Assembly (NCBI RefSeq): GCF_022201045.2
Contig: NC_068557.1
Coordinates: 25,831,501-25,895,500, forward strand
DNA from: Citrus sinensis
Taxonomy: Eukaryota; Streptophyta; Magnoliopsida; Sapindales; Rutaceae
Reading direction: 5' to 3'
Length of the DNA stretch: 64,000 bases
The notes beneath the pieces were generated by a model. It was not told the DNA's origin. It was given only the letters and a program-made list of their open reading frames with translations, and did not search any database. Shown here piece after piece: positions 25,401 to 37,479 of this stretch. A program made the position numbers and the translations under genes. Position 1 is the stretch's first letter; each line of letters begins with the position of its first letter.

Positions 25401-28400
25401 GGTGCACTAGCAGCTCTCTTTTTTAATCAATTAGAGAATACAATAAGATTAAGTGCTCAAGTTTATTTACCACAAAGGAGATTTAGCATCAAGTGATTAA
25501 CCATTGACTTTTCTTGGGCTCAAAATATCTGTCAATAAAATCTACTTACGATTTACGAATGCCAAGCATTAGTGAAGCTAGATTCTCATAGCAAGGGGCA
25601 GTAGTAGAGGCGATGCCCTATGCGGTATAATGCGGAGTGATTTCATCCAAGTTAAAAAGAAGAGCTAAAACAGCTATTGACCATTTTAACTGTCTTGCTT
25701 TTTGTGACATGTCTTAAGAGAGGCCATCAGTTGTCTAAAAAGTCGCAAAGTGACTTTCTTGATAACCCCTCAGATTAGTGTCTAAAAACCAAATAATATT
25801 GTTACAAATTCAGGTGACAGTCCTTAGCTCTATTTATTTATTTTTAAATGGGACAGTCCTCAGCAGAAACTAAAAAGAAAGTGAGATTGTTCTGGTGCGG
25901 GCAACCTTCAAGATAAAACTGGTATAAACCAGCTATCCTCAGATAGATAGATGCCCTAGGAAAAGAGGAAAAAAAAAATCAATTAGCCCTTGATTTGCCA
26001 ATCCAAACCAGTCCCTGGGTTAACAGCCAACTTTTTAGTTTTGCATAGATCAGTACTTCTGGCTCACAGCCTAGATGTAAAACAAAGAAATCATAATTTG
26101 AAAAGAGTATAAAGCACACTAAAAAGATTGACAAAACCTGTTAAGTGAAATAACTACAACTCAGAAGAGGAAACTCTGCCTCTCAACTGTGTGCAGTCAA
26201 GCTGTACATTTACTTGGACAAGTTTATATGTGACAGTTCACAAAACATCTATTTACATAAATCTCACAAGAAGCCAGCATATTCTAACAAAATGATAGAC
26301 CAGACAGTAGACTGACTATAATCTGCAACTCTTAATTCAGCATTACCTTTCTCTGTGTGGAATAAGAACCGTAGTTTCAGATGTGTTGTCCACAGGACAT
26401 GCTAGTAGTTCTGAATTGAATAACTCATCACTTCTCCTTGTTATGAAGAAATGGTTTCCACGATGACTGGCTGCTGTATCAACTCCTACTACACGAGGTG
26501 TCAAGACCCTCAGCTCTTCAGGCTTAGAGACATCCAGATAGAAGACAAACCTGGTAATTTTGCTTTCAGAAGCAATGAATAAAAATTTTTTACTCTCAGA
26601 AGCTTGAAGACCAAGAGAATATATATCATCCTTCTCGTGATAAAGGCAGATGTCATTTGACTGGTCTGCTTCCAACTTATGTAACCACGCCTGTGATTAG
26701 TTATCATCCAAACCAATGAAAAAAAAATTAGCTGACAAGACTAGTTGCAGAATTCTACTTGAAAAAACAAAAATACCATTGATTAGGAGAAATAGCAATA
26801 AATAACAAAGGGCTTAAAGGGGGAAAAAAATTTAACCAATCAATGGAAAATGGCACCAACAACACAATGACTTCAAGAAGATTTTTTCAAACAAATATAT
26901 GCTGCGAGGATGAAGCAGAATACTGGAATCTGGCACAAGAAGCCAAGGGTAGAAGCATGTTCGACGGTTGGGTCTAATAAAAGAACAGATAAGGTTAGAG
27001 ATGTATTTCTAACTCATCTCAATCCTATATAAAACTCCACTAATATGTTCCTCTTTTGCACGGAAACTTTAAATGAATAAGTCACTAGGAGATAAAATGT
27101 CATTTAATGAACTTACCATGGTGGGGAAATAAATACTTTTTTCCTCATGCTCTAGAAATAAGGATTGAATGAGTGCATGACACACCGTCAACAATATATA
27201 CCAATGCAATTATCACATATACCAACCGTGCAATTTTCAGGTATGAGATATTATTCTTTAACTGATCATCTTTGGATGGTAACCATCCAACACCCTAAAA
27301 GCTTGACCAACAACTATGGAAGAACAGACTGACTTTTGAATAGGCATTGCTTTGTCTCCAAATAAGTATGTGACATTTTCAAAAGCAACACTGCAATGAA
27401 TCAGGAAATAGACACCAAGTTTAAGCTGTCTCTCTGCAACAACTAATTCAAATTGAATATGTTTACAAACAAAGCGTGCAACAATCAATAATTTCTCCAA
27501 GATAATGTTCAAAAAAATATAGTACCAAAAATAGGACACTGAGTAGGATGATCATATACCTTATCAGGCCGTAGGATCTCATCCATTGTAATGTAAACTA
27601 AAGCTTCATTACCAGCCCATTCAACAGATGCAGTTACCCCCACTAAAGGCTTCCCAACAGGAGTTCCGGTCTCTATATCAATGACGTATACAGTGTATAT
27701 TTCATCTCCTTTAGTGTCTTCTGCATATGCCACCAACTTATTATCCGGGCTAACCTATACCCAGAACGAAAGCAGTAATTAGAAGCTGCGGAACAAATCC
27801 CAACCTGTGAACAAAATACAAAGTAACTTCTCTAATTGACCTGGAAACAACCGACGCTATAAAAACCTCGACCTTCAGCCTTAACATTCTCATCCAAGAT
27901 AAGATGCTCAGGAGGAGCATCAGGACCAGTTTCCATAGTATCATGAACAGAAGGTGGAGCCTCATTATTATGGATCAATCGCCTACAGTGCTGAACATAC
28001 TCCTTCCCCTCCAAAGTCCTTGTGTAATAATAATAAGACCCTTGACGAAATGGTGCAGATACATCTTCCTGCTTGATCCTTCCTTTTAACTCAGCAAACA
28101 TGTTGTCCTCAATCTTTTTTGTTCCTAAAAGAGTTTCCAACATCTCATCACCTTAAAAGTGATTGTTACTTAAGAAAGAACAAAAAGTTGTTTTGCACAT
28201 TGTCAAAAAACAAAATTAGTGAAAAATTACAAAATCCTTTGTCAACTTCTTGAACAAACTAGTATCGGTTACAGTTTCAGTGATTTAATTGAAAAAAAAA
28301 AAGAAAAAGGAAAAAAGAGAAATAATTTTCTCAGCAATGAAAAAACCATGTCAGCCATAGCGCAATCAGTTTACAGGCAGAAAATTTGATAGTTACAACT

Positions 28401-28948
28401 TACACAATAAATGAATTAAAACATGGTATAATTATCACTAAACGATTATACTACAACATAACAAGGTAAGTAGGTATCAATACCAATTTAGTCTTGAGAT
28501 ACAAACTTCAAAATTTATAATCTCATTCCACAGATCGAGACATACAAAATTCAAATTTTTGCACAATTAGTCATAAGTTAAAAAGTATAAGATTCAAATA
28601 TCATAAAAAAGATTGAATTGTGAATATAAAAATGTGAATACCAGACATAGCGGACTCGAAATAGTCGTTTTCTTGCTTAAGATAAGCGAGCACTTCGGGA
28701 TCGGATCGAGAGTCATCTCGAAGCCAGTAATAGTTATCAACTCTGACGTCTCCGAACAACTCCATCTTGTGCTCCACCTTCTTCGCCACCGGCGGCGACG
28801 GTAACTTCGACTGCGACATCATCGTGGCCGTTGATGTTTTCGAATCTGAAGATGATAGCGACGATGATGAGCAGATCACTCGCGGCAGGTTAAGCCAGCC
28901 GCTTGTGCTTATAAGCAGCGTATGTTTGCAAAACACACTTCGAAGCAT
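19474..28948 (-). CDS. Prolyl oligopeptidase family / oligopeptidase B-like serine protease, copy A
   Basis: Eleven exons on the minus strand: 28948-28642, 28151-27841, 27754-27560, 26690-26347, 25193-24902, 23847-23689, 23018-22653, 21738-21673, 21507-21459, 20638-20515 and 19564-19474. The sum is 2304 nt (767 aa), open throughout. The N-terminal beta-propeller part (about residues 45-480) is followed by an alpha/beta hydrolase domain. The catalytic triad is readable: Ser612 in EGRSAGG, Asp697 in TAGLNDPRVMYSEP and His732 in GAGHFSKSGR. The product resembles Arabidopsis At1g50380 (from memory). The family cleaves short peptides after basic residues or proline. The first about 43 residues (MLRSVFCKHTLL..., Ser-rich, few acids) precede the usual family start and look like an organelle transit peptide; a second Met at codon 43 could give a cytosolic form. 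Intron 5 carries a MITE. Confidence 0.93.
20129..20210. repeat. 40-bp direct repeat in last intron of copy A
   Basis: ggtagtgaattaaacatgat and its near-copy ggtagtggattaaatatgat start at 20129 and 20169. A partial third starts at 20209. Confidence 0.8.
21894..22056. repeat. 81-bp tandem duplication in an intron of copy A
   Basis: catatttccataaattt starts at 21894 and again at 21975. The units stay similar through ggtgatctga and caacaaagc-agcttcgaat. The region is intronic (between exons 7 and 8) and non-coding. Confidence 0.85.
23537..23612. repeat. 38-bp tandem duplication in an intron of copy A
   Basis: cataatttcaatattgctt recurs at 23537 and 23575, each followed by tcttagtgg/acttagtgg and agctggt. 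Confidence 0.85.
23925..24645. mobile_element. Harbinger/Tourist-like MITE in intron 5 of copy A
   Basis: Ends are inverted repeats: gtgtctgtttggtatgactt on the left, and the right end read in complement is ggctccgtttggtataactt. Both are flanked by a 3-bp direct repeat taa (23922-23924 and 24646-24648), as expected of PIF/Harbinger-type insertions. The 721-bp interior is AT-rich, non-coding and partly self-complementary (ataagctctattggtataag-type repeats). It lies wholly within the intron between exons 5 and 6, so splicing should be able to remove it. Confidence 0.85.
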
Positions 28949-29768
28949 TTTACGCTTTTAGCGCACTTTATATAAAAATAAATAGATAAATAAATTAATA
29001 TTTTATTTATGGCGACATTCTCCGTAGGATCAGGCGTGTTACTGGGGCAAAGAATCTGCCAACCAAGCCTCCAAAAAACTTGTCTTTTGTTGAATGATAA
29101 TTCATAATCACCTGTGTACGCCATCAGAATTGTGATTAATTATTGTATACGACCCACACAATGTAATGTTTTAACTAATTTTTTTTTCATTAATAATTAT
29201 CCCCAAAAATATAAATATCTTTTGTAGACGAAAGATGTATCCTCTTGACAACGTAAAAGACTTCTAAAAACAAAACAAATTTTTACTTGTGTCTCTTATA
29301 AATTTTATGGTAATTTTTGTGATCTTTTCGGTACAAACATCATTATTCATCTGTGGCTACCATAATATGAAATTTTCTGTCTAATTTTTATGCCATCATC
29401 TATATTCATGGGCGATAGGCAGAGCTTAATGCAGACTTAGTAATAAATCTGCCAGTTACACAAATTCTACGGCAATTTCCCACCCAATACGTTGAAAAAT
29501 AGTAAGGAAGAGTTAAACTGACAAATATGAATTTCCCACCCAATACAAGAGTTGTGCCAAAAATTTCCAGGCAATACACCACACCAGGAGACAGGAGTAG
29601 AAAACAAATACTATTCACTGTTCCAAATGATAGGGGTCAGGAGGTAACTCTTTGAACAAAGCTCTCGTGATTCTATCAAAACCACTGCATTACACCTAGC
29701 TGATGCTGTTGTGCAGCAAAAGCTGGAACTGGATAGTCTGTAGCATCTCATATGGGCATTAACTTCAT
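28949..29768. other. Intergenic: promoter of copy A and 3' flank of copy B
   Basis: About 820 bp separate the stop codon of copy B (29769) from the ATG of copy A (28948). The part from about 29397 is homologous to about 37490 in the truncated third copy, so the duplicated unit extends past the 3' end of the coding region. No other gene was seen. Confidence 0.6.
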
Positions 29769-32700
29769 TCAGTTTCGGCTCTGCTCAGAGCCAGGTGCAT
29801 GAATCATATTCAGAGCCTTCAGTATAAAAGTATATTTGAAGGCATCTTGCTGCTGCTGCCGAAGCCTCCCAACGCTGCAGCTCCAAAAAAAAAAAAATGG
29901 CTCTGTAACCCAATTAAAAATTGGTATGCAAGCGAACTTTCAATGGCTTCAAGGAAAAGATTCATGCAGCAATCAAGTTACTCATGTTGTCTCAAAAGCA
30001 GGTCAACACTCGCATTGAAAAAAGCAGACAGCAGGGACATTAACGTGGATCAAAATCGAATCATATACATGGTTGAGGATCATAAAATTTTCAGGTTACT
30101 GACCCCTCAAATCATTTTCTTCATGGAATTTAGTTTCCAAAATGACTGAACCAAACCAAAGATGAGAGTAAGAGTGTTGGAACGGTAAAGAACTACCTTC
30201 AACTAGCATACGTACAAACAATCTCACTAATGAAAAATTTAACAAAAAAGCAAAGCCTAACCTCATCAATGAATCTTTAAAATCAGTAGCTTACCTCCCT
30301 GGCATTTGTCTATGGCCACCATCAGAACGACATTTAAGCAATAGTAAATTGTCATCAGTTTTCATGTCCCTCAGCTTTGCCACAAACTTAGCAGGTCCGT
30401 AAAACGGAACGAGCTTATCTATTAAGATAGACCAGAGTTCTGATTCAGCAATAAGAGAAGTAATACAAGCACCAGACACAAGAAAAACTAACATTTCCCC
30501 TCTTAGTTGCTTTGATTCCTGAAGTAATCTGTCTGTCAAAACAACTGGAGGGTTGTCGTATAAAACTTTTGAAGCTGCCTATGATTACACGAAAGAAGCA
30601 ACACAATATAGGGGTCCCAATACACCAAATTATTATTATTATTGTTGTTGTCGTTGTTCTTTTTTAACAAACAGAAACTCATGTAGAGATCTGAAGTCTT
30701 TAAGGCAGGTGTAATGCATAATACTTAAGTGGCACAATACAGCACAGCTTTTGAACATTTGATAAAGCATTTTATTGTTTCTTTTCTTGTCCCCCCTATA
30801 ACCATTCTTCTGCAGGATGCCACAGTGAAATGTATGTTGCATTTTCTTCCTAAATCCTAACCGCCCTTTAGGATAATAGACTGACAAAATTCAAATGCTA
30901 TTCTGTTGGTAAAAATAAAAAATTTCTAGTAAATCAAAAGATCTAAACTTTGAGCTAACCTTGATAAGCCGTTCTGACTAAGATGTTAGGATAATTTTGA
31001 GCCTTAACCTGTGAAAAACAAGTCATAGGTCAAGAGAAACAAAAATAGTAGAAAATTACAGCATTGAATAAAATATAAAAATCAAACACGACATAGAACA
31101 ATGCCAACCAAGCGGTTCTAAACTCATGGTTGATGCCTTTCGGGGGGCGGGGGTAGGAAAAGAAAGAAAACCTCATGGTTGATGGAGATGTGGATCAAGA
31201 ATTCAAATAAATAAATACAGAGGATATGTAACTAACATTATCGACAGGGGAATATGATTTGATGTAGAAGTAGAATTGTTCCATTCGAGGGTCACCCCAT
31301 TCCTACAGCGACAGAAAGGAATTTGTTTAGAAGCTAACAATTTGTAACTGGTTCTTAGAATTTAAAGCACTAGGACAACAGCAGTAGCCTCTGAAAGTAA
31401 AAAAAGATCTTAAATTATAAGAATTTTCATGATAAATTAATTTTGAATAATAAAACCATGGTACCTCCAAATCAAATGTAAGAATTTTCATGATCTAACA
31501 TCTGTGATTTATTATATAATATAAGATGCATTAATACATTAATGTTCAAATTGATCATCTGTTCAAAAAGATGAAATGGAATTCTCTCTTCAGCAATAAA
31601 CCATTAAGTTCACCAGGCAATCAAGTAGCAGTGATTGATTGATGGGATCCAAAAAACTAGTGACTTAGCACTTGTATTGCATAAATGCTGGACTGATAGA
31701 CAGCATCAAATAATCAAAGCTAGCATTTGATATCTGTCCTATCTCTTTTCTTTACTTCGGTTGTTTAGCATCCACTAAATAACTAATTTATCAGATAAAA
31801 ATCAAACAAACGAATTGCAGATACAAATTCATACAACTTATAACTGTCCGTATAGGCTCCTAGATTTGATAGTGTTAGAAATGTGGCCTTCAGTTACAGG
31901 CTAATAATGTGTTACTGTAATATGAGCTAATTATATGGGAAACTAGTTGAACGGTAATTAGTTAGGCAAACTACATGTATTTGAAAGTTTTCCTTACAAT
32001 GGGAATTAACCTACTATGTAAACACTCTTCTTTTACGTACTTATGCATAGTGAAATTCAATTGTGTAAGAGATTCTGTCATCTCTTTGTTATTTCATTCA
32101 ATCAAGTTTTCCGTTAGCACAGTTTATGCATCCTTTGTGATGCATGTTGATTGTACTACAGCAACTCAACCCCTGAACAAGGCTAACTATGATCTAGATA
32201 TCCCATCTAACAAGATTACATAAGGCATTAAACTAACAAACCAGAGTATGGCCATCCAATGTCTGAATTTTCTCTTTTCTACCATTAGATGTGACAGGAC
32301 AAAAATTAGTAGAATTATCAATCAGATCTAAGCATCAATGACCTGGAAGAAATCTTCAAAGTAACCACAGATGTTGCAATCTACATACAAAGTGAATATC
32401 AATAAAAAGTTGAGTATACTAAAAAGGGAACAGAATACCTCCAGATCCCTTTTTCTAGGGTAAAATAAGATTGTAGTCAGAACATCTACGGAAGGAACAT
32501 CAGCAACAGCAACCTTGAACAATTCAGGCCTCATGTTGAGAACAGCCCCAATGAGCATTCCCCCAGCACTGCCTCCCTCAATACACAGATTGTCCTCTGA
32601 ACAGTAGTTGCTTTTGATTAAGTAATCAGCACATGCAATGAAGTCCGTGAAAGTATTTCTTTTATTCAATAATTTCCCGTTTTCATGCCACTGCTTCCCC

Positions 32701-35700
32701 TTTTCATCCCCACCCCGAACATGCGCTATTGCGAAGATGATACCACGATCCAATATAGTAAGTCGCGATGCTATGGAATTAGAATAGCTGGAAGGCTACT
32801 CACAAGAAAAGAGTGAAGAGAGTTAGGATCAAAAAGAAACTTCAAATAAATCATCAAAAACAGGCCAGTAGCATTTAAAAGGACCCCTCTCGGTTGGCAG
32901 ATGATACCATTCTTATATTATTAAAGTTTGCTGTTCAGGGTACATAAATACTCAGTTAAAGCCTCTAGTACCGTTAAGGGGTGAGGTACTGTAATTGGAA
33001 GGGGGCAAATCTGCCTTTTGGTTGGTATGTCATCACCCCACAGTCCCCATCCCAAGAAAACCCCACAGCCAAAATCATTACTCCCTACTCAAGTTCACAG
33101 TAAAGACCAAGTAACATTCGTTGATTCATTTTATGATATAAGGGGAACGAGAAAGACTTGAAGAAAAGAAAATGTTTAGCTATAAAACTTAAGCATTTTG
33201 GCATTGACATGTTCCATGATTTCAAAAATGGTTTGCAAACTGGAATGCGACTGCCCAGAAGGTTTTTCTACTTTTCAAATAAGATTTACAAAAAATTTCA
33301 AATAAGTAATTCTAGAAAAGGACATTGTAGGAGATTTTTTAAAAAAAGGAAAATTGCAAAACTACATGAGCACAATCAACAATTTTATTAAGGGTTGAAG
33401 CAGACAGAAGCATCAAACAAAATTTAGATAACATTTTGACAGTTTTATCATATGCTCCCATGTTAAGATCCGTTGCATTGTTTCATAAAGCATAGAGTGA
33501 GATAAGATAAAACCCTTATAAATCCAGTTTGCGCCACAAGGAAGCAATAATTTTAATGCTCAGACTTGAATATTACCCCAAGTCCGTATGAACCATAGCC
33601 AAAAAGTAGCAATGGATCAGACCCATCAAGTTTCACACGATTCTTTCTGTAGACAATGGATATAGGAATTTCCTCGCCGTCTGAAGCATATGCCCGCTTG
33701 CTTTCAGTAACATAATTAGACTCATCAAACCCTCCCAAGATCTGAAGAAATAGTGGACAGAGTACTCAATGTTAAACACGTAGGAGAATCTTCCATTGTG
33801 TGAGGTATGGGCCAGATAATGTTTAAGCAAATAATAAGACACACAAGAAAATCTACGAACTTCTCAAAATTTCAAAAAACCAAGAAATATTTCCTCATTT
33901 TACTTACCGTCTCCTTCTTCTTTAAAACAGAAATTCCTGTATTCATGTCGTAATCGTATGCTGAGAAAGGCATCCGCATTGTGTAAAAACAAATCCGCAA
34001 AATGCTGGAGGAAAACTGTGAGTCTCTTATACCGTGAATCCTGCTTATGCATAATTCAGATTTAAAAATGTCCACAGTCCGGCCTCCTTGAAGGGTTTTT
34101 AGTGGTTCTCCAACAGGTGGAAGGCAATAAGTGGTTATTTTGGGCAGACCCTCTTCAAGCTCATACACAGCAATATGATCAGCGAAAAGCCTTACTTCCT
34201 CAACCCGTACCCTGGATTAAGAAAATAAAAGATTAAGAGACTAAAATAAGCATTATTTCACTACAAGGCTGCCAGTATGCATTTTTGGGATATGGAGGGC
34301 ACCAATCACTCTACACTTCTGCATACAGTTTTCAAGATAGATGCAGACAAATGATTTTCTAAGTTTCTGAAAGGACCAAATTGTACAAAATGAGAAACCG
34401 ATTAAGATAATGCATCTCTGTGACTCATGCATTTCTGTAACCCCTCTATTCTGTATCATTTGAGAAGATATGATAAGAAACATATTCTACCCATTACCCT
34501 TTTGATTTAAAACAATATAGTTGAGAAAGAAAGATCTATGAAACTTGGTATTACCTTTCCCTGTGTGGAATAAGAACCGTGGTTTCAAAGGTATTATCAA
34601 CCGGACATGTTAGTACATCACTGTGGAACCCTCCATCACTTCTTCTTATGAAGAATTGATTTCCACGATGACTGACAAACATATCAATGCCAAGGTGCCA
34701 AGGGGGCAAAAACCAAAGCGTTTCAGGCCGAGAAACATCAAAATAGTAGACAAAGCCCGTAACTTTGGTTTTGGATTTAACAAACAAAAATTTCTTGCTC
34801 TCGGAAGCTTCAAGAGTAAGGTCAAACAAATCTTCCCTCGTGCGATAAAGGCAGGTGTCCTTTGACTGCTCTTCTCCCAACTTATGAAACCACACCTGTT
34901 ATTATTTTCAAAGCAAACCATTAGGAGATTAGGAGAAATGACTATTTTCACTTGCTGCACATGCACTCTATTCTCAACCCAAATTGCCAACCATATAGGC
35001 CAACAGAATGATTAATGAAGTTAAATTAACCATCCAAAATCAAACCGCTAATCTGTATAACAATGAAAGAGAGGATAGGATATTCTAACTGTAATGCTCC
35101 CTGAAGATGTTCCTCTTTGTAAGGTTGGCTCTCCTTGTATATACAAGCTTAATTAGGACCATGCCAGTTATAACGTATACCGTCAAGTTTCTAAGTTAGT
35201 TTTTATCCAACAACTTGCAATTCTGGAAAAGAAAAATTTAGGACTGTAAATTTAATTACCTACACCGGAGTATTTGAAGATGGTGATAAAAGGAGCACGA
35301 TAATGCAGAAAAAGGACAAGGTAGAATCTCAGGAGTAAAATACGAAAAAAGTTCTTTAAACATAATAGCATACAGACATAGATAAGCGCAATCTCTTATA
35401 GAATGGAAAAGAAACAAGGGCTAGTCTCATTTCATCTATGAATTCCAAAAATTACAAATAAATAAATAAAAGACAGACATAGGTATCTACAACTTTGAAA
35501 GGAGAAGCAATCAAAGTAGAATTTGGTACCTAAGATTCATATACCTGAGGCTCTGCTATGGCATTGCGCCTTGTGTAAAGAAAAGCTTCATCACCAGCCC
35601 ATTCAAACTCCAAACATCCCTGTATAGGCTTCTCCGCAGGGGCTCCTGTCTCTGAATCAATGACACAAACGGTTCCGCAGTTTTCTCGAAATGCCACCAA

Positions 35701-36690
35701 CTTGTTATTTGGACTAACCTAAATCACATAAAAGACATAATCAATAACTGCAGAAACATTAACTCAAACCTATACGTTTTTATTTTAAGAAAAAAGATTC
35801 CGAGTAGCTTCTCTTCCCATATCTAATTACCTTGAAAGCAGTAATCCGGTAATTCTCCAGAGAATTTTTATACTTAATAACTTCCTCATCAATGATAACC
35901 TCCTCTGGAGGGTCATCAGGTCCCGTTGGCATTATATCATACACAGATGGTGGGGCTTCATTGTTGGGGATAAAACGCCTGCAATACTGAACATAGTCTT
36001 TGCTTAGATACCTCCTCTGGTAGTAATAGTGTGAACCTACACGAACCGGTACGGATATATCATCTTCCTTGAATCTTGCCTTCAGCTCGTTAAATAACGC
36101 AAACTCATACCCGTTCGTTTCTGTAACAGTGCAAGTTGTCATAAACCCAAGAAAATAATGGATTCCAAGACGTGGGCTGGGTCTCTTAACAAAGAAGTGT
36201 AAACAACGCAGGTAATGTTTTTGCAATTGTGACACAATTGACGTGGGATGAAATTATTAGTGGGTTCTGCGTAATTCTTGCAAAATTGTTGTTATATTAC
36301 AATCTGCCGAAGTATCTATCGATTCTAGAGTCAAATTGAACCCAAGAACTTGTAAAAGCTATCTTTTTACTTCATTTGAAAATTGAGCGCCAACATTTAC
36401 AAACATATAAGTAACTAACTTCATTAATTACAAACCTTTACATCCATATACATACACAATTAAGATATATAAACATTACTAAGTTATAAACGCATGGTAC
36501 TTACAAACATACCAGACATGATGGATTCGGCGTATTTATTTTCGAGCTCCAGATAGCGTTGGACGTCGGGATCGCGGCCAGCGTCTCGTAGCCAATGGTA
36601 GTTGTCAAGTCTCTTGTCTCCGAAGATCTCCATCAGGAACGGCACCTTCTTCGCCTCCGGCGGTGATAGCCGCTGCCGATGAGAGCTCAT
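29769..36690 (-). CDS. Prolyl oligopeptidase family / oligopeptidase B-like serine protease, copy B (divergent)
   Basis: Eleven exons with the same intron positions as copy A: 36690-36513, 36120-35831, 35718-35545, 34895-34555, 34211-33908, 33741-33577, 32795-32439, 31302-31237, 31008-30960, 30418-30295 and 29874-29769. The sum is 2154 nt (717 aa), open throughout. There is no transit-peptide-like extension (start MSSHRQRLSPPEAKKV), so a cytosolic location is likely. The triad survives as Ser560 in EGGSAGG, Asp642 (split codon at the exon 9/10 junction) and His677 in SDGGHRQMPGR. The surroundings have changed: TAGLND is now TAYQD, PRVMYSEP is KLVPFYGP and GAGHFSKSGR is altered. The block DPTIPLTTAEWE of copy A is replaced by a shorter, unrelated stretch. 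The exon-7 acceptor (gtgagtag, ending 32796) is inferred. It is either a fast-evolving paralogue or a decaying gene that has not yet lost its frame. Confidence 0.85.
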
Positions 36691-37479
36691 GGCAGCCGTA
36701 CGTTTATTATTCGCAGTAGCAAATTAATGCAGCAGTGAAAGAATTAAACCAAACCAAATGAAGTAGTAAAGTGAAAAGTCTTGTGACGTATCTTTATTGA
36801 AACAGAGGACTGGTCTGGAGATCTTTCTTTGATCTAACTGAAATCTGATCATCAGCCGTACATCATTGACCGGAATGCAAAGTTTGTTACTGATCAGTAC
36901 CGGCGAGAATGTTTGTTAAGGTGTGTTTGTTGTGTTTTATTTACCCTTGTTGCTCATCAGTATTGGCGGGAAAGTTGGTTAAGGTATGACATTGTTCATA
37001 CGTCAGTGTTTCTATTTTTATTCACTGGGATCGCCAACTTGGACTGCCACACACTGGTAAATATAGACACGTCAGCACTTGAGAGTATCAATATCGTTAG
37101 CAGAAAACTTGGGGAACTCAAGCGAGACTTCTTGTTTTATATGAAAGCAGTTGCAAACTTCCGGAATCATATTTGTTACTTGGCGACAGCTTTTTTTTTT
37201 CACTTTTTTTTTTTTTTAGGTGTAGTTTTTTAATACTTTGTCGAGTTATTTTAGTAGTAGAGTTGGTAAAGATACTTGATATGAAATTGATCACTAGTAT
37301 TCAAACAAAAATTGAGATTGAAGTGTCATTTTATCAAACAGGTGTGCTATCAAAAAGAAGTTGAAACAACAGCTCAAAAAGTCTCCCATGGAAAGCCACT
37401 GTTGATGCCTTTGTAATATTTACTAGAATTCATTTTATGTACGATTTCACAACATTATGACCCAAGAAGACCAATTTTG
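36691..37479. other. Promoter region of copy B and intergenic DNA
   Basis: No gene. Contains poly-T runs (37189-37218) and a short partial repeat of tgtttgttaaggtgtg/gcgggaaagttggttaagg near 36910-36980. Confidence 0.5.

Noticed and set aside
29406..29618. 70-aa minus-strand open frame
   Set aside because: Lies in the 3' flank of copy B that is duplicated in copy C; not conserved as a frame there.
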